Counted from the first letter of the stretch, positions 16,306 to 28,964 are shown. The stretch: DNA of 39,123 bases from an uncultured Gammaproteobacteria bacterium (GCA_903853385.1 CAINTJ010000122.1:1-39123), one strand, 5' to 3'. The notes: generated from the sequence alone by a model not told the origin. Numbers and translations are program-made.

Positions 16306-19300
16306 ATGGAATCCGTGAAACTTCTCCACAATCTTGAACACAGTCTTGCCGCCTGCTTGTTGGTGGATCGTTGGCCACTGCGCAATCAGCTGCAAAAGTT
16401 GACGCGTGAACTCAAGGGCAGTGCGCCATCCAGCGCTGAGCAACAACTGTCCAGCCTGGCAGAACGCATTGCTGGGTCGATGGCACAAGCGGCGGCGCGC
16501 AAGCAACTGGTGCCAGTGGTGCACTATCCGCCGGCGTTGCCGGTGGTGGCACGCATTGAAGAGCTTAAAAAAGCCATCACTGACCACCAGGTAGTGATTG
16601 TTGCTGGTGAAACCGGTTCAGGCAAAACCACCCAGCTTCCCAAAATTTGCCTGGATCTTGGTCGTGGCGTTTTCGGCATGATCGGGCACACCCAGCCGCG
16701 CCGGCTGGCAGCCAGGACCATGGCCACGCGCATCGCGGAAGAATTGCATGTGCAAGAGGGCAGGGAAGTGGCGCATCAGGTGCGCTTCACCGATACCAGC
16801 ACCGCACAAACCCTGATCAAGCTGATGACCGACGGCATACTGCTGGCCGAGACCCAGCATGATCCGTGGCTGAACCGCTATGACACCATCATTATCGATG
16901 AAGCCCATGAACGCTCACTCAATATCGATTTTCTGCTTGGCTATCTCAAACAGCTGGTGGCAAAGCGTGCCGATCTCAAGCTCATCATCACTTCAGCCAC
17001 CATTGAAGTTGCCAAGTTTTCTGCGCATTTCAGCTCTGCGCCGGTGATCGAGGTATCTGGTCGTACATTTCCGGTGACGATGCTGTATCGTCCGCCGGCG
17101 CCGGAAGACGAGCAGGAATTGCCGGAGCAGGTAGTGGCAGCCTTTGAACATATCCAGCAACTCGAGCGCCAGCACAAGCCTGCCTTCCGGGATGTGCTGG
17201 TATTTCTCAGCGGTGAGAAAGAAATTCGCGATTGTGCCGAGCTGTTGCGTCGACAGCAGTACCAGCATCTGGAAGTCATGCCGCTCTATGCCCGTTTAAG
17301 CAACAAGGAGCAGCAGCGCGTGTTCGAAGCACATGCCGGGCGTCGTATTGTGCTGGCTACCAACGTGGCGGAAACTTCACTGACAGTGCCTGGCATCGGC
17401 TATGTGATTGACAGCGGACTGGTGCGGCTCAGCCGCTATAGCGTACGCAGTAAAATCCAGCGCTTGCCGATTGAGGCGGTTTCACAAGCCAGTGCCAATC
17501 AGCGTGCAGGCCGTTGCGGCCGCCTGGGTCCTGGTACCTGTATCAGACTTTATGCCCAGGAAGATTTTGCCGGGCGCACACCATTCACTGAGCCGGAAAT
17601 TCTGCGGACCAATCTGGCCTCTGTCATTCTGCAGATGCTGGCTCTCAAACTTGGCGATATCGAGCAGTTTCCCTTCATGGAACCACCGGAGCCGCGCTCC
17701 ATTCGCGACGGCTTCCATCTGCTGGAAGAATTGCAGGCGGTGAATAGCCGGGGTGAACTGACGGCGCGTGGCCGCGATATGGCACGCTTTCCGCTCGATC
17801 CGCAGCTGGCGCGAGTGTTGTTGGAAGCGGCCAGCAGGCATTGCCTCCACGAAATGCTGGTGATTGTAAGTGCGCTCAGCATTCAGGACCCGCGGGAGCG
17901 GCCCATGGACCGCCAGCAAGCTGCTGACGAGGCGCATCGCCGCTTCTGGCACCAGGATTCCGATTTCCTGGCTTTTCTCAATCTGTGGAATTATTTCGAA
18001 GAACAGCGGCAGCTGATAGGCAGCAACAAACTGCGCACTTTTTGCCAGAAACACTTTCTTTCGTACATGCGCATGCGCGAATGGCGGGAAGTGCACAGAC
18101 AATTGCTGTTGCAATGTCAGGACATGAAACTTTCCATCAACAAGGATCCGGCTACTTACGAGGAAATACACCACTCGGTGCTGACCGGCTTTATAAGTCA
18201 TGTGGCCAGTCGCATGGAAGCCGGCACTTACCTGGGCACTCGCAGCCGCAAATACACGATCTTTCCCGGTTCATCGCTGCACAAGAAAAATTGCCGTTTC
18301 CTGGTCTCGGCTGAGTTGGTGGAAACCAGCCAGCTATACGCCAGAATGAATGCCAAGGTAGAGCCGGAATGGATTGAGCGCTTGGCGCTGCATCTCATCA
18401 AGAAAGATTATTTCGAACCGCATTGGGAGCAAAAGCGCGGTCAAGTGATGGGCTATGAAAAAGTCATGCTTTATGGCCTGCCGCTGGTGGAAAAACGGCG
18501 TATTTCCTATTCCTTGGTTGACCCGGCAGTAGCGCGCGAAATGTTCATTCGCGAAGCACTGGTAACCATGCAGCTCACCACGCGGGCACCGTTTTTTGCT
18601 GCCAATTGCGCGTTGATCCAGAAGATTGCCGATCTGGAAGAGCGCACCCGGCGCCGTGACTTGCTGGTGGATGAGAACCGGATTGCACAATTTTACGAAG
18701 AGCGCTTGCCCACCAATGTGGTGGATGTGGCCAGTCTGGAACGCTGGTATTTTGCTTTGCCAAAAGCCAAGGCGGCAGAGCTGTTCTTGAGCGAGTCCCA
18801 GTTGCAGACTACCGCACTTGATGCCGATGCTCTGGCCCAGTTTCCACAAACGGTGGCAATTCCGGCCATGGCATTGGAGCTCGATTACCTGTTTGACCCC
18901 GGCAAGGAAAACGATGGAGTCTCTGTCACGGTGCCGGTATCAGTATTGAAGCAGTTGCGGGAAGCAGAGCTCGATTGGCTGGTGCCAGGTTTGCTACGGG
19001 AAAAATGCATAGCGTTGATCAGGGCCATGCCCAAGGTCTGGCGCCGGAATTTTGTGCCGGTGCCTGATCTGGTCGATAAATTGTTGCCTGATCTGAAACA
19101 AGAGGAGGGCTCGTTGCAACAGGCCCTGACTCGCCAGTTGCTGCGGCATACTGGGATTCAGCTGCCTGCCGAGTGCTGGCAGGCAGTGGAATTGCCGGAT
19201 CATCTGCGTGTATTTTTGCGAGTGGTGGATGAGAAGGGCCAGTTGCTGGGCAGTGGCCGGGATCTGGCCAAACTGCGACTGGACCTGAGTGGTGCGGTTC

Positions 19301-20214
19301 AGGCCAGCATCAGCAAGGCCGCCACTAACAGCATTGAGCAACATGGCTTGACTGAGTGGAACTTTGGCGACTTGTTGCTGGAATATGAGTTGGGCGACGG
19401 CAAACTCCGGCTCAAGTCCTATCCGGCCCTGGTTGATCGCGGCGAGAGTGTGGATCTGGTGTTGCTCGACTCTGCCTACAAAGCCAGGCTGGCCTCGATT
19501 GCCGGGTTAACCCGTTTGTTCATGCTGCAAAACCGTCAGCAACTGCGTTACCTCCAAAAGGAGCTCCTGCAGAAACCGCAGCAGCTTCATGCAGTCCAGA
19601 TGCTGGGCAAGCGGGAGCAAGTGCTTGACTGGCTGATCCAGCGGATTTACTGCATTGCATTTGAGGTTGAGGAGTCACTCCCCCGCACCCAGAAAGCGTT
19701 CATGGAGCGTTGCGAGGCCAAGCGCAACACGGTGTTGGCAGTGGCCATGCAAGTGGAAGCGATTCTCTACCAGATCTTGCAGGCCTGGCATGAATTGCTG
19801 AAGCGACTTCAGCACAAGCCCTATGGCGGGCCCCAAGCGCTGTCCTTGCAGCAGGATGTCCGCAACCAGCTCGCTATGTTATTCCCCGACCAGTTCCTGC
19901 TCAGGACCCCGTGGCTGCAGCTGCAACAGATACCGCGCTATCTGAAGGGCGTTGATCAGCGGCTCGACAAATATCCGCTGCAAGGTGCCAAGGATCTGGC
20001 GTGGACACGTGTGCTGGAACAACTGTGGCAGCAATACCTGCAGCGTCGTCAATACTGCGAACGCCATGAGATCGAGGAGGAAGCGCTTGATGAATACCGC
20101 TGGTTGCTGGAGGAATTGCGAATCTCGCTGTTTGCACAGACCCTGGGCACCCGCGTACCGGTCTCGGAAAAGCGGTTGCAGAAGTTCTGGCAGGAGCAGG
20201 TGCTGGCCAAGTAA
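16306..20214 (+). CDS. hrpA: ATP-dependent RNA helicase HrpA
   Basis: This DEAH-box helicase is 1302 residues from the ATG at 16306, matching the usual length near 1300. The frame is open further upstream to a TTG at 16228, but those residues overlap the terminator region. Motif I GETGSGKTTQ is near residue 101, motif II is DEAHERS, motif III is SATIE, and motif VI is QRAGRCGR. The HA2/OB region and a long DUF3418 C-terminal domain follow, as in HrpA. Known HrpA acts on mRNA and rescues stalled ribosomes in Escherichia coli. It appears to be transcribed alone, since terminators or gaps flank it. No truncation or frameshift is seen. Confidence 0.95.
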   Translation: MESVKLLHNLEHSLAACLLVDRWPLRNQLQKLTRELKGSAPSSAEQQLSSLAERIAGSMAQAAARKQLVPVVHYPPALPVVARIEELKKAITDHQVVIVAGETGSGKTTQLPKICLDLGRGVFGMIGHTQPRRLAARTMATRIAEELHVQEGREVAHQVRFTDTSTAQTLIKLMTDGILLAETQHDPWLNRYDTIIIDEAHERSLNIDFLLGYLKQLVAKRADLKLIITSATIEVAKFSAHFSSAPVIEVSGRTFPVTMLYRPPAPEDEQELPEQVVAAFEHIQQLERQHKPAFRDVLVFLSGEKEIRDCAELLRRQQYQHLEVMPLYARLSNKEQQRVFEAHAGRRIVLATNVAETSLTVPGIGYVIDSGLVRLSRYSVRSKIQRLPIEAVSQASANQRAGRCGRLGPGTCIRLYAQEDFAGRTPFTEPEILRTNLASVILQMLALKLGDIEQFPFMEPPEPRSIRDGFHLLEELQAVNSRGELTARGRDMARFPLDPQLARVLLEAASRHCLHEMLVIVSALSIQDPRERPMDRQQAADEAHRRFWHQDSDFLAFLNLWNYFEEQRQLIGSNKLRTFCQKHFLSYMRMREWREVHRQLLLQCQDMKLSINKDPATYEEIHHSVLTGFISHVASRMEAGTYLGTRSRKYTIFPGSSLHKKNCRFLVSAELVETSQLYARMNAKVEPEWIERLALHLIKKDYFEPHWEQKRGQVMGYEKVMLYGLPLVEKRRISYSLVDPAVAREMFIREALVTMQLTTRAPFFAANCALIQKIADLEERTRRRDLLVDENRIAQFYEERLPTNVVDVASLERWYFALPKAKAAELFLSESQLQTTALDADALAQFPQTVAIPAMALELDYLFDPGKENDGVSVTVPVSVLKQLREAELDWLVPGLLREKCIALIRAMPKVWRRNFVPVPDLVDKLLPDLKQEEGSLQQALTRQLLRHTGIQLPAECWQAVELPDHLRVFLRVVDEKGQLLGSGRDLAKLRLDLSGAVQASISKAATNSIEQHGLTEWNFGDLLLEYELGDGKLRLKSYPALVDRGESVDLVLLDSAYKARLASIAGLTRLFMLQNRQQLRYLQKELLQKPQQLHAVQMLGKREQVLDWLIQRIYCIAFEVEESLPRTQKAFMERCEAKRNTVLAVAMQVEAILYQILQAWHELLKRLQHKPYGGPQALSLQQDVRNQLAMLFPDQFLLRTPWLQLQQIPRYLKGVDQRLDKYPLQGAKDLAWTRVLEQLWQQYLQRRQYCERHEIEEEALDEYRWLLEELRISLFAQTLGTRVPVSEKRLQKFWQEQVLAK

Positions 20215-20333
20215 CCTGACAATCAACCTTTAAATGTTGCAGTAACTTTCTGACTAGAGTAAGGTTTCTTGAGCCAAAACTTCTTCTGAATTTGGCAAAT
20301 TAAAGACAGTAAGCCAGGCCCTTAGCCAGTCCC

Positions 20334-21533
20334 ATGAATCCGGCAATCTCCGCCCGTAAAGAATTAAGCGTCCTCGTTATCGATGATGATAACGCTGTGA
20401 TTGCAACCATCACTGCTGCCTTGGGCAACCTGCAGCAACACGTGGTGCTGGCCCGTGATGCCAACATTGGGCTGGAACGTTTTCATTCTGCCTGCCCGGA
20501 TCTGGTAATCATCAATATTGATATGCCGGATGCGAGCAAGTTCGCCACCATCCAGCAACTGCTGGAAGTGGCTTCTGATCTTCCCATCATCGTGCTGGCG
20601 GAGCGCAGTAATACCGATGACTTGCTGCATGCGTTACGCCTCGGTGTCAGTGACTATCTCATTCTGCCACTGGAAAGCACTGCGATTCTTGAGCATTCCA
20701 TCAACAACAGTCTGCGCAAGGCCCGCTTGATCGGTGAAAATATCCGTATCCGCAAAAAACTGGAAAAGATCAACGCCGAACTCGAAGAGCGCGTACAGAT
20801 TTTCCAGCAGGACCAGCAAGCTGGTCGCCATGTGCAAATCAACATGATGCCGATACCACCTAAGGACATCGGCCCGTTTCATTTCAATCACAAAGTAGTA
20901 CCGTCGCTTTACCTCAGTGGCGATACCGTCGATTACAAATCAGCTTCACGCCATGAAACGCTGTTCTACATAGCGGACGTATCCGGCCACGGCTCGTCCT
21001 CTGCCTTCATCACCGTATTGCTGCGCTTCCGTATTGAGCAGATGCGCCTCGACAATCTGCGCGGCCGTTTTGAAGGTGAATTCACGCCGGCACATTTGCT
21101 GGAAGTGCTCAACCGTGATTTGATCAAATCCGGACTTGATAAGCATGTCACGGTGTTTATGGGCATCCTCAACGACAATACCAACATGCTCGAATACAGT
21201 GTGGCCGGACATCATCCTTTGCCGGTTTTGTATCAGCATGGGGTAGCCAGTCCGATCCCGCTTGCGCGCAGTTCGTTCCCGATTGGCTTGTTTGGCGAGG
21301 CCACTTATTTCAACCAAAAGCTGCCAATTGCCGAGGATTTTGCGCTGGTGCTGTTTTCCGATGGCATACTGGAAGTCATGAAAAATGGCGATTACGCCAA
21401 CAAAGAGGAGCATTTGCGGCAAGTGGTGCAAGATACCAAGGGCAGGTTTGAAGACGTCAAAGCGGCACTGTCGCCACCCAAAACCATGCAGGTGCCGGAT
21501 GATATTGCCATCATGAGTGTGACGCGAACATGA
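20334..21533 (+). CDS. rssB: RssB-like receiver/PP2C phosphatase with degenerate receiver
   Basis: The product is 399 residues: a receiver domain (about 10-125), a helical linker (125-160) and a SpoIIE/PP2C-type serine phosphatase domain (165-399). Its layout and blocks such as SLYLSGDTVDY, IADVSGHGSSSAF and LVLFSDGILEVM match Pseudomonas-type RssB, which controls the stress sigma factor RpoS. Phosphatase metal ligands are present (Asp197, Asp215, the SDG Asp and the final DD pair near 389). The receiver is odd: the phospho-acceptor position is Asn61 (INIDMP), the Thr/Ser position is Ala89 and the conserved Lys is Leu111. The acidic pocket VIDDDN remains. It should therefore not be switched by ordinary phosphorylation. 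Its stop overlaps the STAS gene start (ATGA), indicating translational coupling. Confidence 0.85.
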   Translation: MNPAISARKELSVLVIDDDNAVIATITAALGNLQQHVVLARDANIGLERFHSACPDLVIINIDMPDASKFATIQQLLEVASDLPIIVLAERSNTDDLLHALRLGVSDYLILPLESTAILEHSINNSLRKARLIGENIRIRKKLEKINAELEERVQIFQQDQQAGRHVQINMMPIPPKDIGPFHFNHKVVPSLYLSGDTVDYKSASRHETLFYIADVSGHGSSSAFITVLLRFRIEQMRLDNLRGRFEGEFTPAHLLEVLNRDLIKSGLDKHVTVFMGILNDNTNMLEYSVAGHHPLPVLYQHGVASPIPLARSSFPIGLFGEATYFNQKLPIAEDFALVLFSDGILEVMKNGDYANKEEHLRQVVQDTKGRFEDVKAALSPPKTMQVPDDIAIMSVTRT

Positions 21534-22015
21534 GTGCAGGCAAGATACTGGCGGCTGATTACCGCAACATGGCCATGCTGAAGTTTGTCGGCGAAGTGCG
21601 TGTGGTGATGAGTTCTACACTCGACAACTATTGCAACAATCTGTACCGCCGCGGCATTCTTGATGCCATGGTGGTAGACATGAGTGAAACCAAGAGTATT
21701 GACAGTACTGCGTTGGGAATGCTTGCCAAGATGTCGATCCAGCTGCGCAACCGTTTTAATGTGATGCCCACCATTGTTTCACCCAATGCCGACATCACCA
21801 GGATCCTGCGCAGCATGAGTTTTGATGCGATTTGCAATATCGTGCCGAGCGTTCCCAAGCAGTCGCTGCAATTCAATGAGTTGCGGTTGCGTACCGAATC
21901 GGAAGCCACTGTGCGCGACAAGGTCATTGATGCGCATCTGACACTGATGGCGATGAGTGAGCAGAACCGCCTTGAATTCCAGGATCTGGTGTCGGCACTC
22001 AAGCAGCAAGGTTAG
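21530..22015 (+). CDS. rssC: STAS-domain anti-sigma-factor antagonist (RssC-like)
   Basis: The product is 161 residues. A STAS domain carries the hallmark SIDSTALGML, where Ser59 after Asp58 is the usual phosphorylated residue of SpoIIAA-type antagonists. About 50 extra residues follow the STAS core, ending in a helical segment (VIDAHLTLMAMSEQNRLEFQDLV) also seen in RssC-like proteins. The gene overlaps the PP2C phosphatase gene by four bases, so the phosphatase very probably dephosphorylates this protein. The matching kinase/anti-sigma factor is not in this window. The target is likely the RpoS pathway or a related switch, by analogy with Pseudomonas; this is inference. Its end overlaps the converging TerB-like gene by four bases. 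Confidence 0.85.
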   Translation: MSAGKILAADYRNMAMLKFVGEVRVVMSSTLDNYCNNLYRRGILDAMVVDMSETKSIDSTALGMLAKMSIQLRNRFNVMPTIVSPNADITRILRSMSFDAICNIVPSVPKQSLQFNELRLRTESEATVRDKVIDAHLTLMAMSEQNRLEFQDLVSALKQQG

Positions 22016-22476
22016 TCCGGTTTCGCTGCCCGGGCTGCGAATTTGGCGCGTATAAAATCCCCGTGCGTCAAATGCAGCAAATCGGCAATTCTGCGGATCA
22101 GGTGTTCTTCATGGCTATCCAGGCGATTGTCGGCAAAAGCTATCAACCATAATTGCTCCAGCAGCGCAGTTTTTTGCGGATAGTTGAAGCCTGTGTTGAT
22201 CAAGCTGGTGAACTGGTAAAGCGAAGTGGCTGATTTGGCTTCCTGTTGCGCGAGTCGCGATAACTGTTCCAGCGCTGGTTCGTCCAGTTGGAAAGTTTCA
22301 CGCAGTATGGTGTGCAACAAGGCAAGTTCAGCTTCACTGCTATGCTGGTCGGCAGCGGAAATTTCCAGCAGCAGGGCCGCGCACGCCATTTGCACTTTCT
22401 GCTGTTGTGTTTTGCTGCCATCTTCATTGCCGGGATTCAGAAAACATTCGAAGAACTGTTTGACGGTTTGTAACAT
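22012..22476 (-). CDS. TerB-family protein
   Basis: This 154-residue all-helical protein has a TerB-like (tellurite-resistance B/COG4103) domain: QMACAALLLEISAADQHSSEAELALL followed by LLEQLWLIAFADNRLDSHEEHLIRRIADLLHL. The two acidic D-x-x-x-x-x-E segments are the usual family signature. Function in such stand-alone proteins is poorly known; most are not linked to tellurite. It sits 15 bases after the dusA stop on the same strand and is probably the last gene of that transcript. Its stop codon overlaps that of the STAS gene on the opposite strand. Confidence 0.8.
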   Translation of the reverse strand: MLQTVKQFFECFLNPGNEDGSKTQQQKVQMACAALLLEISAADQHSSEAELALLHTILRETFQLDEPALEQLSRLAQQEAKSATSLYQFTSLINTGFNYPQKTALLEQLWLIAFADNRLDSHEEHLIRRIADLLHLTHGDFIRAKFAARAAKPD

Positions 22477-22491
22477 GCAGTCTTCCTTCGT

Positions 22492-23508
22492 TCAGCACAA
22501 TTGTGGATCAGTCAAAGGCTTTGGTTTGTGGGAAGTTACGCCAGCCACAGCCGCTTGCAGCACCTCGATACCTGCTCCGTGCATTTGCACCATGTCACTC
22601 AGGTTACGTCTGAATGCTTTGCCACCGTATTGGCCATGGAACAGCCCGAGCAGATGACGCGTCATGTGGTGCAGCGGCACTCCCTGGGCCAATTGTCGCT
22701 CAATGTATTCGTAATAGTGTTGTATCGTTGAAGCGCGGGTTTCCGGGCTCGATGCACAACCAAACAGTTGCTCATCGACAGAGTGCAACAGCCAGGGATT
22801 CTGGTAAGCCTCGCGGCCCAGCATGACGCCGTCCACGTGTTGCAGCTGATCGGCGGCTGCTTCGAGACTGCGAATGCCGCCGTTAATCACAATTTCAAGC
22901 TGCGGAAACTGTTGTTTGATCCAGTAAACCCGCGGGTAGTTCAGTGGCGGAATTTCACGATTTTCCTTCGGGCTCAGGCCTTGCAGGATCGCAATGCGGG
23001 CGTGCACGATGAAGGTGCGGCACGTGCTGCGGTTTGCAACGGTATTGATGAAATCTGCCAGCGCCTGGTCACTGTCCATTTGGTCGATGCCAATACGGCA
23101 TTTTACCGTTACCGGAATGCTTACCTTGGCCTGCATCGCTGCCACACAATCTCCGACCAGTGGCGCGTGCTCCATCAGGCAGGCGCCGATCATGTGGTTT
23201 TGCACGCGGTCGCTGGGGCAGCCGACATTCAAATTGATTTCCTGATAACCGTGCTGCTCAGCAATTTGCGCGCAAGCAGCCAATTCAGTGGCATTACTGC
23301 CTCCCAGTTGCAGCGCCAGCGGTTGTTCAAACGCATCGAAGCGTAAATGGCGGTGCTGGTCGCCATGCAAGATGGCGCCAGTGGTGACCATCTCGGTGTA
23401 GAGCAGGGCCTTGCTGCTGAGCAGGCGCATGAAATACCGGCAATGACGGTCAGTCCAATCCATCATCGGGGCAACGCAGAAGCGGTGGGATAACACGGTC
23501 TTGGTCAT
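22492..23508 (-). CDS. dusA: tRNA-dihydrouridine(20/20a) synthase DusA
   Basis: This 338-residue FMN-dependent enzyme reduces uridine to dihydrouridine in the tRNA D-loop (positions 20 and 20a). A TIM-barrel with FCVAPMMDWTDRHCRYF at the start, the catalytic Cys97 in NLNVGCPSDRVQ, KCRIGID and INGGIRSLE (FMN phosphate site) is visible, and the HARIAILQGLSPKENREIPPL block is specific to DusA. Length matches the family. It lies between roxA (91 bases upstream) and the TerB-like gene (15 bases downstream), all minus strand. The ribosome site is weak. Confidence 0.95.
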   Translation of the reverse strand: MTKTVLSHRFCVAPMMDWTDRHCRYFMRLLSSKALLYTEMVTTGAILHGDQHRHLRFDAFEQPLALQLGGSNATELAACAQIAEQHGYQEINLNVGCPSDRVQNHMIGACLMEHAPLVGDCVAAMQAKVSIPVTVKCRIGIDQMDSDQALADFINTVANRSTCRTFIVHARIAILQGLSPKENREIPPLNYPRVYWIKQQFPQLEIVINGGIRSLEAAADQLQHVDGVMLGREAYQNPWLLHSVDEQLFGCASSPETRASTIQHYYEYIERQLAQGVPLHHMTRHLLGLFHGQYGGKAFRRNLSDMVQMHGAGIEVLQAAVAGVTSHKPKPLTDPQLC

Positions 23509-23599
23509 ACTGATTCAGTACGGTTTGGCTGCATGTGGAGGACATGCCCCGATGAACAGTGAACTGCCCATTTCGCCTGGATGCAGAATCTCGAGTGCT

Positions 23600-26136
<2,537 letters not shown>

Positions 26137-26193
26137 TTATTTTAACGCATGCGGCTACACAAAGCAGGGTTTTTCCGGAGTAAGGCAAGGGGC

Positions 26194-26817
26194 TCAGAGG
26201 GTAAGCAACAATTGCTCTACGTCCTTGGCCAGACTGCCGCGCTTGAACAACAAATGCCAGCGGCGGCCCCCCAGCTGGCGCCACAGAAAGGCAGCCCTCA
26301 CCCCGGCAAACAGCAGGATCCGTACCTTGTCAGCGACATGATCATTGCGCAAATAGTTAAGATCGCCCCTGACATGGATGCGGAATGGCAGCGTACTCAG
26401 TGTGGAGCGGTAGAGCGCGGCCAATTGTTTGATAGCAAGCGGATCCTCTGTCAGCTGGCCGGCGGGGTAGTTGTCATGCAGGCGCTGCAGTTCGGTGCGG
26501 ATGTCAGCCAGCATGCGGGTGCGCGATTTGAATTGGGCCTCAAGATGCAAAATACCCGAGAAATAGCGTGGTCCTTCGGTGGGTGCCAGTACTGATTCAT
26601 AGCTGCCCAGCAACTCTTTCAGGGTTTCCAGCCCGAGTCGCAACTGTTTCAGCGAACCGAAAACTTCCAGGGTAGAGGGTGGATCCAGCACAAACAGGCT
26701 GCGGACTGCCATGGCAAATTTGTCCTGTGCCACAACGCCGTGCAACGCCAATTGATGGACCAATACTGAAGCTTGGGCTACACCTGCCAGGGCTATGATT
26801 TGTTCACGTTGACTCAT
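26194..26817 (-). CDS. hflD: HflD family protein (high-frequency lysogenisation)
   Basis: This 207-residue, mostly helical, membrane-associated protein has the HflD opening (QIIALAGVAQASVLVHQLALHG) and the internal block TLPFRIHVRGDLNYL. In E. coli HflD binds phage lambda CII and affects lysogeny; its normal role is unclear. Position between mnmA and purB is the classic one. Its ATG overlaps the mnmA stop by a base (ATGA arrangement), implying coupling. Confidence 0.93.
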   Translation of the reverse strand: MSQREQIIALAGVAQASVLVHQLALHGVVAQDKFAMAVRSLFVLDPPSTLEVFGSLKQLRLGLETLKELLGSYESVLAPTEGPRYFSGILHLEAQFKSRTRMLADIRTELQRLHDNYPAGQLTEDPLAIKQLAALYRSTLSTLPFRIHVRGDLNYLRNDHVADKVRILLFAGVRAAFLWRQLGGRRWHLLFKRGSLAKDVEQLLLTL

Positions 26818-27914
26818 CAGGTGGCTGGTCCGCTAGTTTGGATGACGCCACCGCCAAAGCAACGTTCGCCTTGGTAAAACACCACCTGTTGGCCCGGGGT
26901 TACCGCGCGTTGGGGCGTGGCAAACACCACTTGAAGTTCACCATCGGCACTGGCGGTGACTGTGCAATCCTGATCTGTTTGCCGGTAGCGAATTTTGGCT
27001 GCACAGTGCAATGGCAACACCGGCGCCTCATTTACCCAGTCGAGCTTGGTGGCAATCAGACTGCTTGCAAACAACAGCGGATGATCGTTGCCCTGGACTA
27101 CTACCAGCACATTGCGTTGCAGGTCCTTGGCCGCCACATACCACGCTGCTTCGTTACTGCCACTGACGCCTCCGATGCCCAGGCCTGCGCGCTGGCCCAG
27201 CGTGTGGTACATCAAGCCCTGATGGTCGCCGAGGACCTTGCCTTCAGGGGTTTCAATGTGGCCGGGTTGCGCCGGCAAATAGGTTTGCAGGAAATCCTTG
27301 AAGCGGCGTTCGCCGATGAAGCAAATGCCGGTGCTGTCTTTTTTGTTGTGGGTGGACAGTGAATATTGCGCTGCCAGGGCACGTACTTCCGGTTTCGGCA
27401 GCGCGCCAATCGGAAACAGTGTGCGCTCGAGCTGCTTTTCCTGCACCGCAGACAGGAAATAACTTTGATCCTTGAGTGGATCCAGGCCTTTGTACAGGTG
27501 TGTGTGGCCTTCTACTTCAACAGTACGCGCATAATGGCCAGTGGCAATGCAGTCGGCTCCCAGTTGGGTGGCGTAATCCAGGAAAGCCTTGAACTTGATT
27601 TCCTTGTTGCACAAGATGTCAGGGTTAGGCGTACGGCCGCGTCGGTATTCATCGAGAAAATGATCGAACACATTGTCCCAGTATTCAGCAGCAAAATTGG
27701 CAGTATGTAATTTGATGTCCAGTTGCTTGCATACCGACTCGGCATCAGCCAGGTCAGTGAGGGCAGTACAATATTCGGTGCCGTCGTCTTCGTCCCAGTT
27801 TTTCATGAACAGCCCGCTGACCTGATAACCCTGCTCACACAAAAGCAGCGCGGCTACCGAAGAATCGACGCCCCCTGACATGCCTACGATGACCTTGGTG
27901 TCTTGGGGGTTCAT
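26817..27914 (-). CDS. mnmA: tRNA-specific 2-thiouridylase MnmA
   Basis: This 365-residue enzyme thiolates U34 of tRNA-Lys, -Glu and -Gln, taking sulfur from the Tus relay. Visible motifs are the PP-loop [12 protein letters not shown] (residues 11-22), the catalytic Cys102 ([10 protein letters not shown]) and Cys198 ([10 protein letters not shown]), TGHYAR and a C-terminal beta-barrel. The frame stays open upstream to 28040, but the ATG at 27914 is right: it gives the family N-terminus ([15 protein letters not shown]) and overlaps the nudJ stop in an ATGA. Spacing to hflD is likewise overlapping, so nudJ-mnmA-hflD form one tightly coupled unit. Confidence 0.96.
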   Translation of the reverse strand: MNPQDTKVIVGMSGGVDSSVAALLLCEQGYQVSGLFMKNWDEDDGTEYCTALTDLADAESVCKQLDIKLHTANFAAEYWDNVFDHFLDEYRRGRTPNPDILCNKEIKFKAFLDYATQLGADCIATGHYARTVEVEGHTHLYKGLDPLKDQSYFLSAVQEKQLERTLFPIGALPKPEVRALAAQYSLSTHNKKDSTGICFIGERRFKDFLQTYLPAQPGHIETPEGKVLGDHQGLMYHTLGQRAGLGIGGVSGSNEAAWYVAAKDLQRNVLVVVQGNDHPLLFASSLIATKLDWVNEAPVLPLHCAAKIRYRQTDQDCTVTASADGELQVVFATPQRAVTPGQQVVFYQGERCFGGGVIQTSGPAT

Positions 27915-28357
27915 GGTTGCAGGTGATGGATCAGGGACAAGGGGTAACGGCTGCCATTCAGATAATCCTGCAGGCAGCGGCGTACAATCGGACTGCGCAC
28001 AGGAAAGTTTTCCGCAAAAATCTCCTCGGCAGTGAGCCAATGTGCTGCAATGATGGGTGTGTCCAGTTCACGCTCTGGATGCTGCAAGCAGGGTTTGGCT
28101 ACAAAGCAATGCCGAATATAAGTCACTCCGTTGGGGGCAGGGTAGTGATAGAGGCCCAACAGCGCGGTCAATTGCACATCCCAGCCGGTTTCTTCCAGTG
28201 TTTCGCGTACGGCAGCAGTGAACAGGGTTTCACCTTCATCCAGATGGCCAGCCGGCTGATTGAAGACAATTCGATCACCATCCCGTTCTTCCACCATCAG
28301 GAAACGACCATGATCTTCAACGATGGTGGCAACGGAACTATGGGCTAACCAGATCAT
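27911..28357 (-). CDS. nudJ: Nudix hydrolase NudJ (phosphatase)
   Basis: This 148-residue protein has a full Nudix box at residues 38-60 ([23 protein letters not shown]), with the REXXEE metal-binding core intact. NudJ acts on HMP-PP and other (deoxy)nucleoside di- and triphosphates and lies immediately before mnmA in E. coli, as here. The stop overlaps the mnmA start. It is first of the minus-strand operon; its promoter should lie in the 110 bases shared with divergent moaC. Confidence 0.93.
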   Translation of the reverse strand: MIWLAHSSVATIVEDHGRFLMVEERDGDRIVFNQPAGHLDEGETLFTAAVRETLEETGWDVQLTALLGLYHYPAPNGVTYIRHCFVAKPCLQHPERELDTPIIAAHWLTAEEIFAENFPVRSPIVRRCLQDYLNGSRYPLSLIHHLQP

Positions 28358-28467
28358 AAGTGGACAACTGCAGGAAAAGGGGAGCGCATGCTAACCGAAT
28401 CATGCCCTTTCATAAACGCAGTATCAAAGAGGATAATGGCCCGATCACAAACCTTGAAAAGACAATC

Positions 28468-28947
28468 ATGAGCACATTGACCCATCTTGATGCCAAAGGG
28501 CAGGCCCACATGGTGAATGTTGGCGACAAAGCCGTCAGCCAGCGTTCTGCCACTGCAGAAGCGTGGGTGGAAATGCAGCCTGCCACCTTGCAAATGATCT
28601 CGGAGGGCACCCACAAAAAAGGGGATGTGTTTGCCGTGGCCAGGATCGCCGGCATCCAGGCTGCCAAGAAATGCTCCGATTTGATCCCCTTGTGTCATCC
28701 CTTGATGCTGAGCAGCGTCAAGGTTGAATTGACGCCTTATCCTGAAACTTCATCAGTCCATATTGCCGCTACTTGTAGCTTGTCAGGCCAGACTGGTGTT
28801 GAAATGGAGGCCCTTACAGCCGTATCGGTAGCTGCATTGACACTGTATGACATGTGCAAGGCAGTTGATCGCGGCATGGTGATTCGGCAGATCCAGCTGG
28901 TGGACAAGCAGGGCGGCAAATCCGGTCACTGGCAGCGCCAGGTCTGA
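28468..28947 (+). CDS. moaC: Cyclic pyranopterin monophosphate synthase MoaC
   Basis: This 159-residue enzyme works after MoaA to form cyclic pyranopterin monophosphate, an early step of molybdenum cofactor synthesis. Motifs: [31 protein letters not shown], and [27 protein letters not shown], all conserved in MoaC and including the active-site His and Lys region. The frame is open upstream to 28360, but the ATG at 28468 gives the normal length and start. It leads moaC-moaD-moaE with short gaps. moaA and moaB are not in the window. Confidence 0.96.
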   Translation: MSTLTHLDAKGQAHMVNVGDKAVSQRSATAEAWVEMQPATLQMISEGTHKKGDVFAVARIAGIQAAKKCSDLIPLCHPLMLSSVKVELTPYPETSSVHIAATCSLSGQTGVEMEALTAVSVAALTLYDMCKAVDRGMVIRQIQLVDKQGGKSGHWQRQV

Positions 28948-28964
28948 ATCCACGGAAAAGAGCC

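Noticed and set aside
22012-22015. Overlapping stop codons of rssC and the TerB-like gene as a regulatory device
   Set aside because: A four-base convergent overlap is common in compact genomes and gives no evidence of function by itself.
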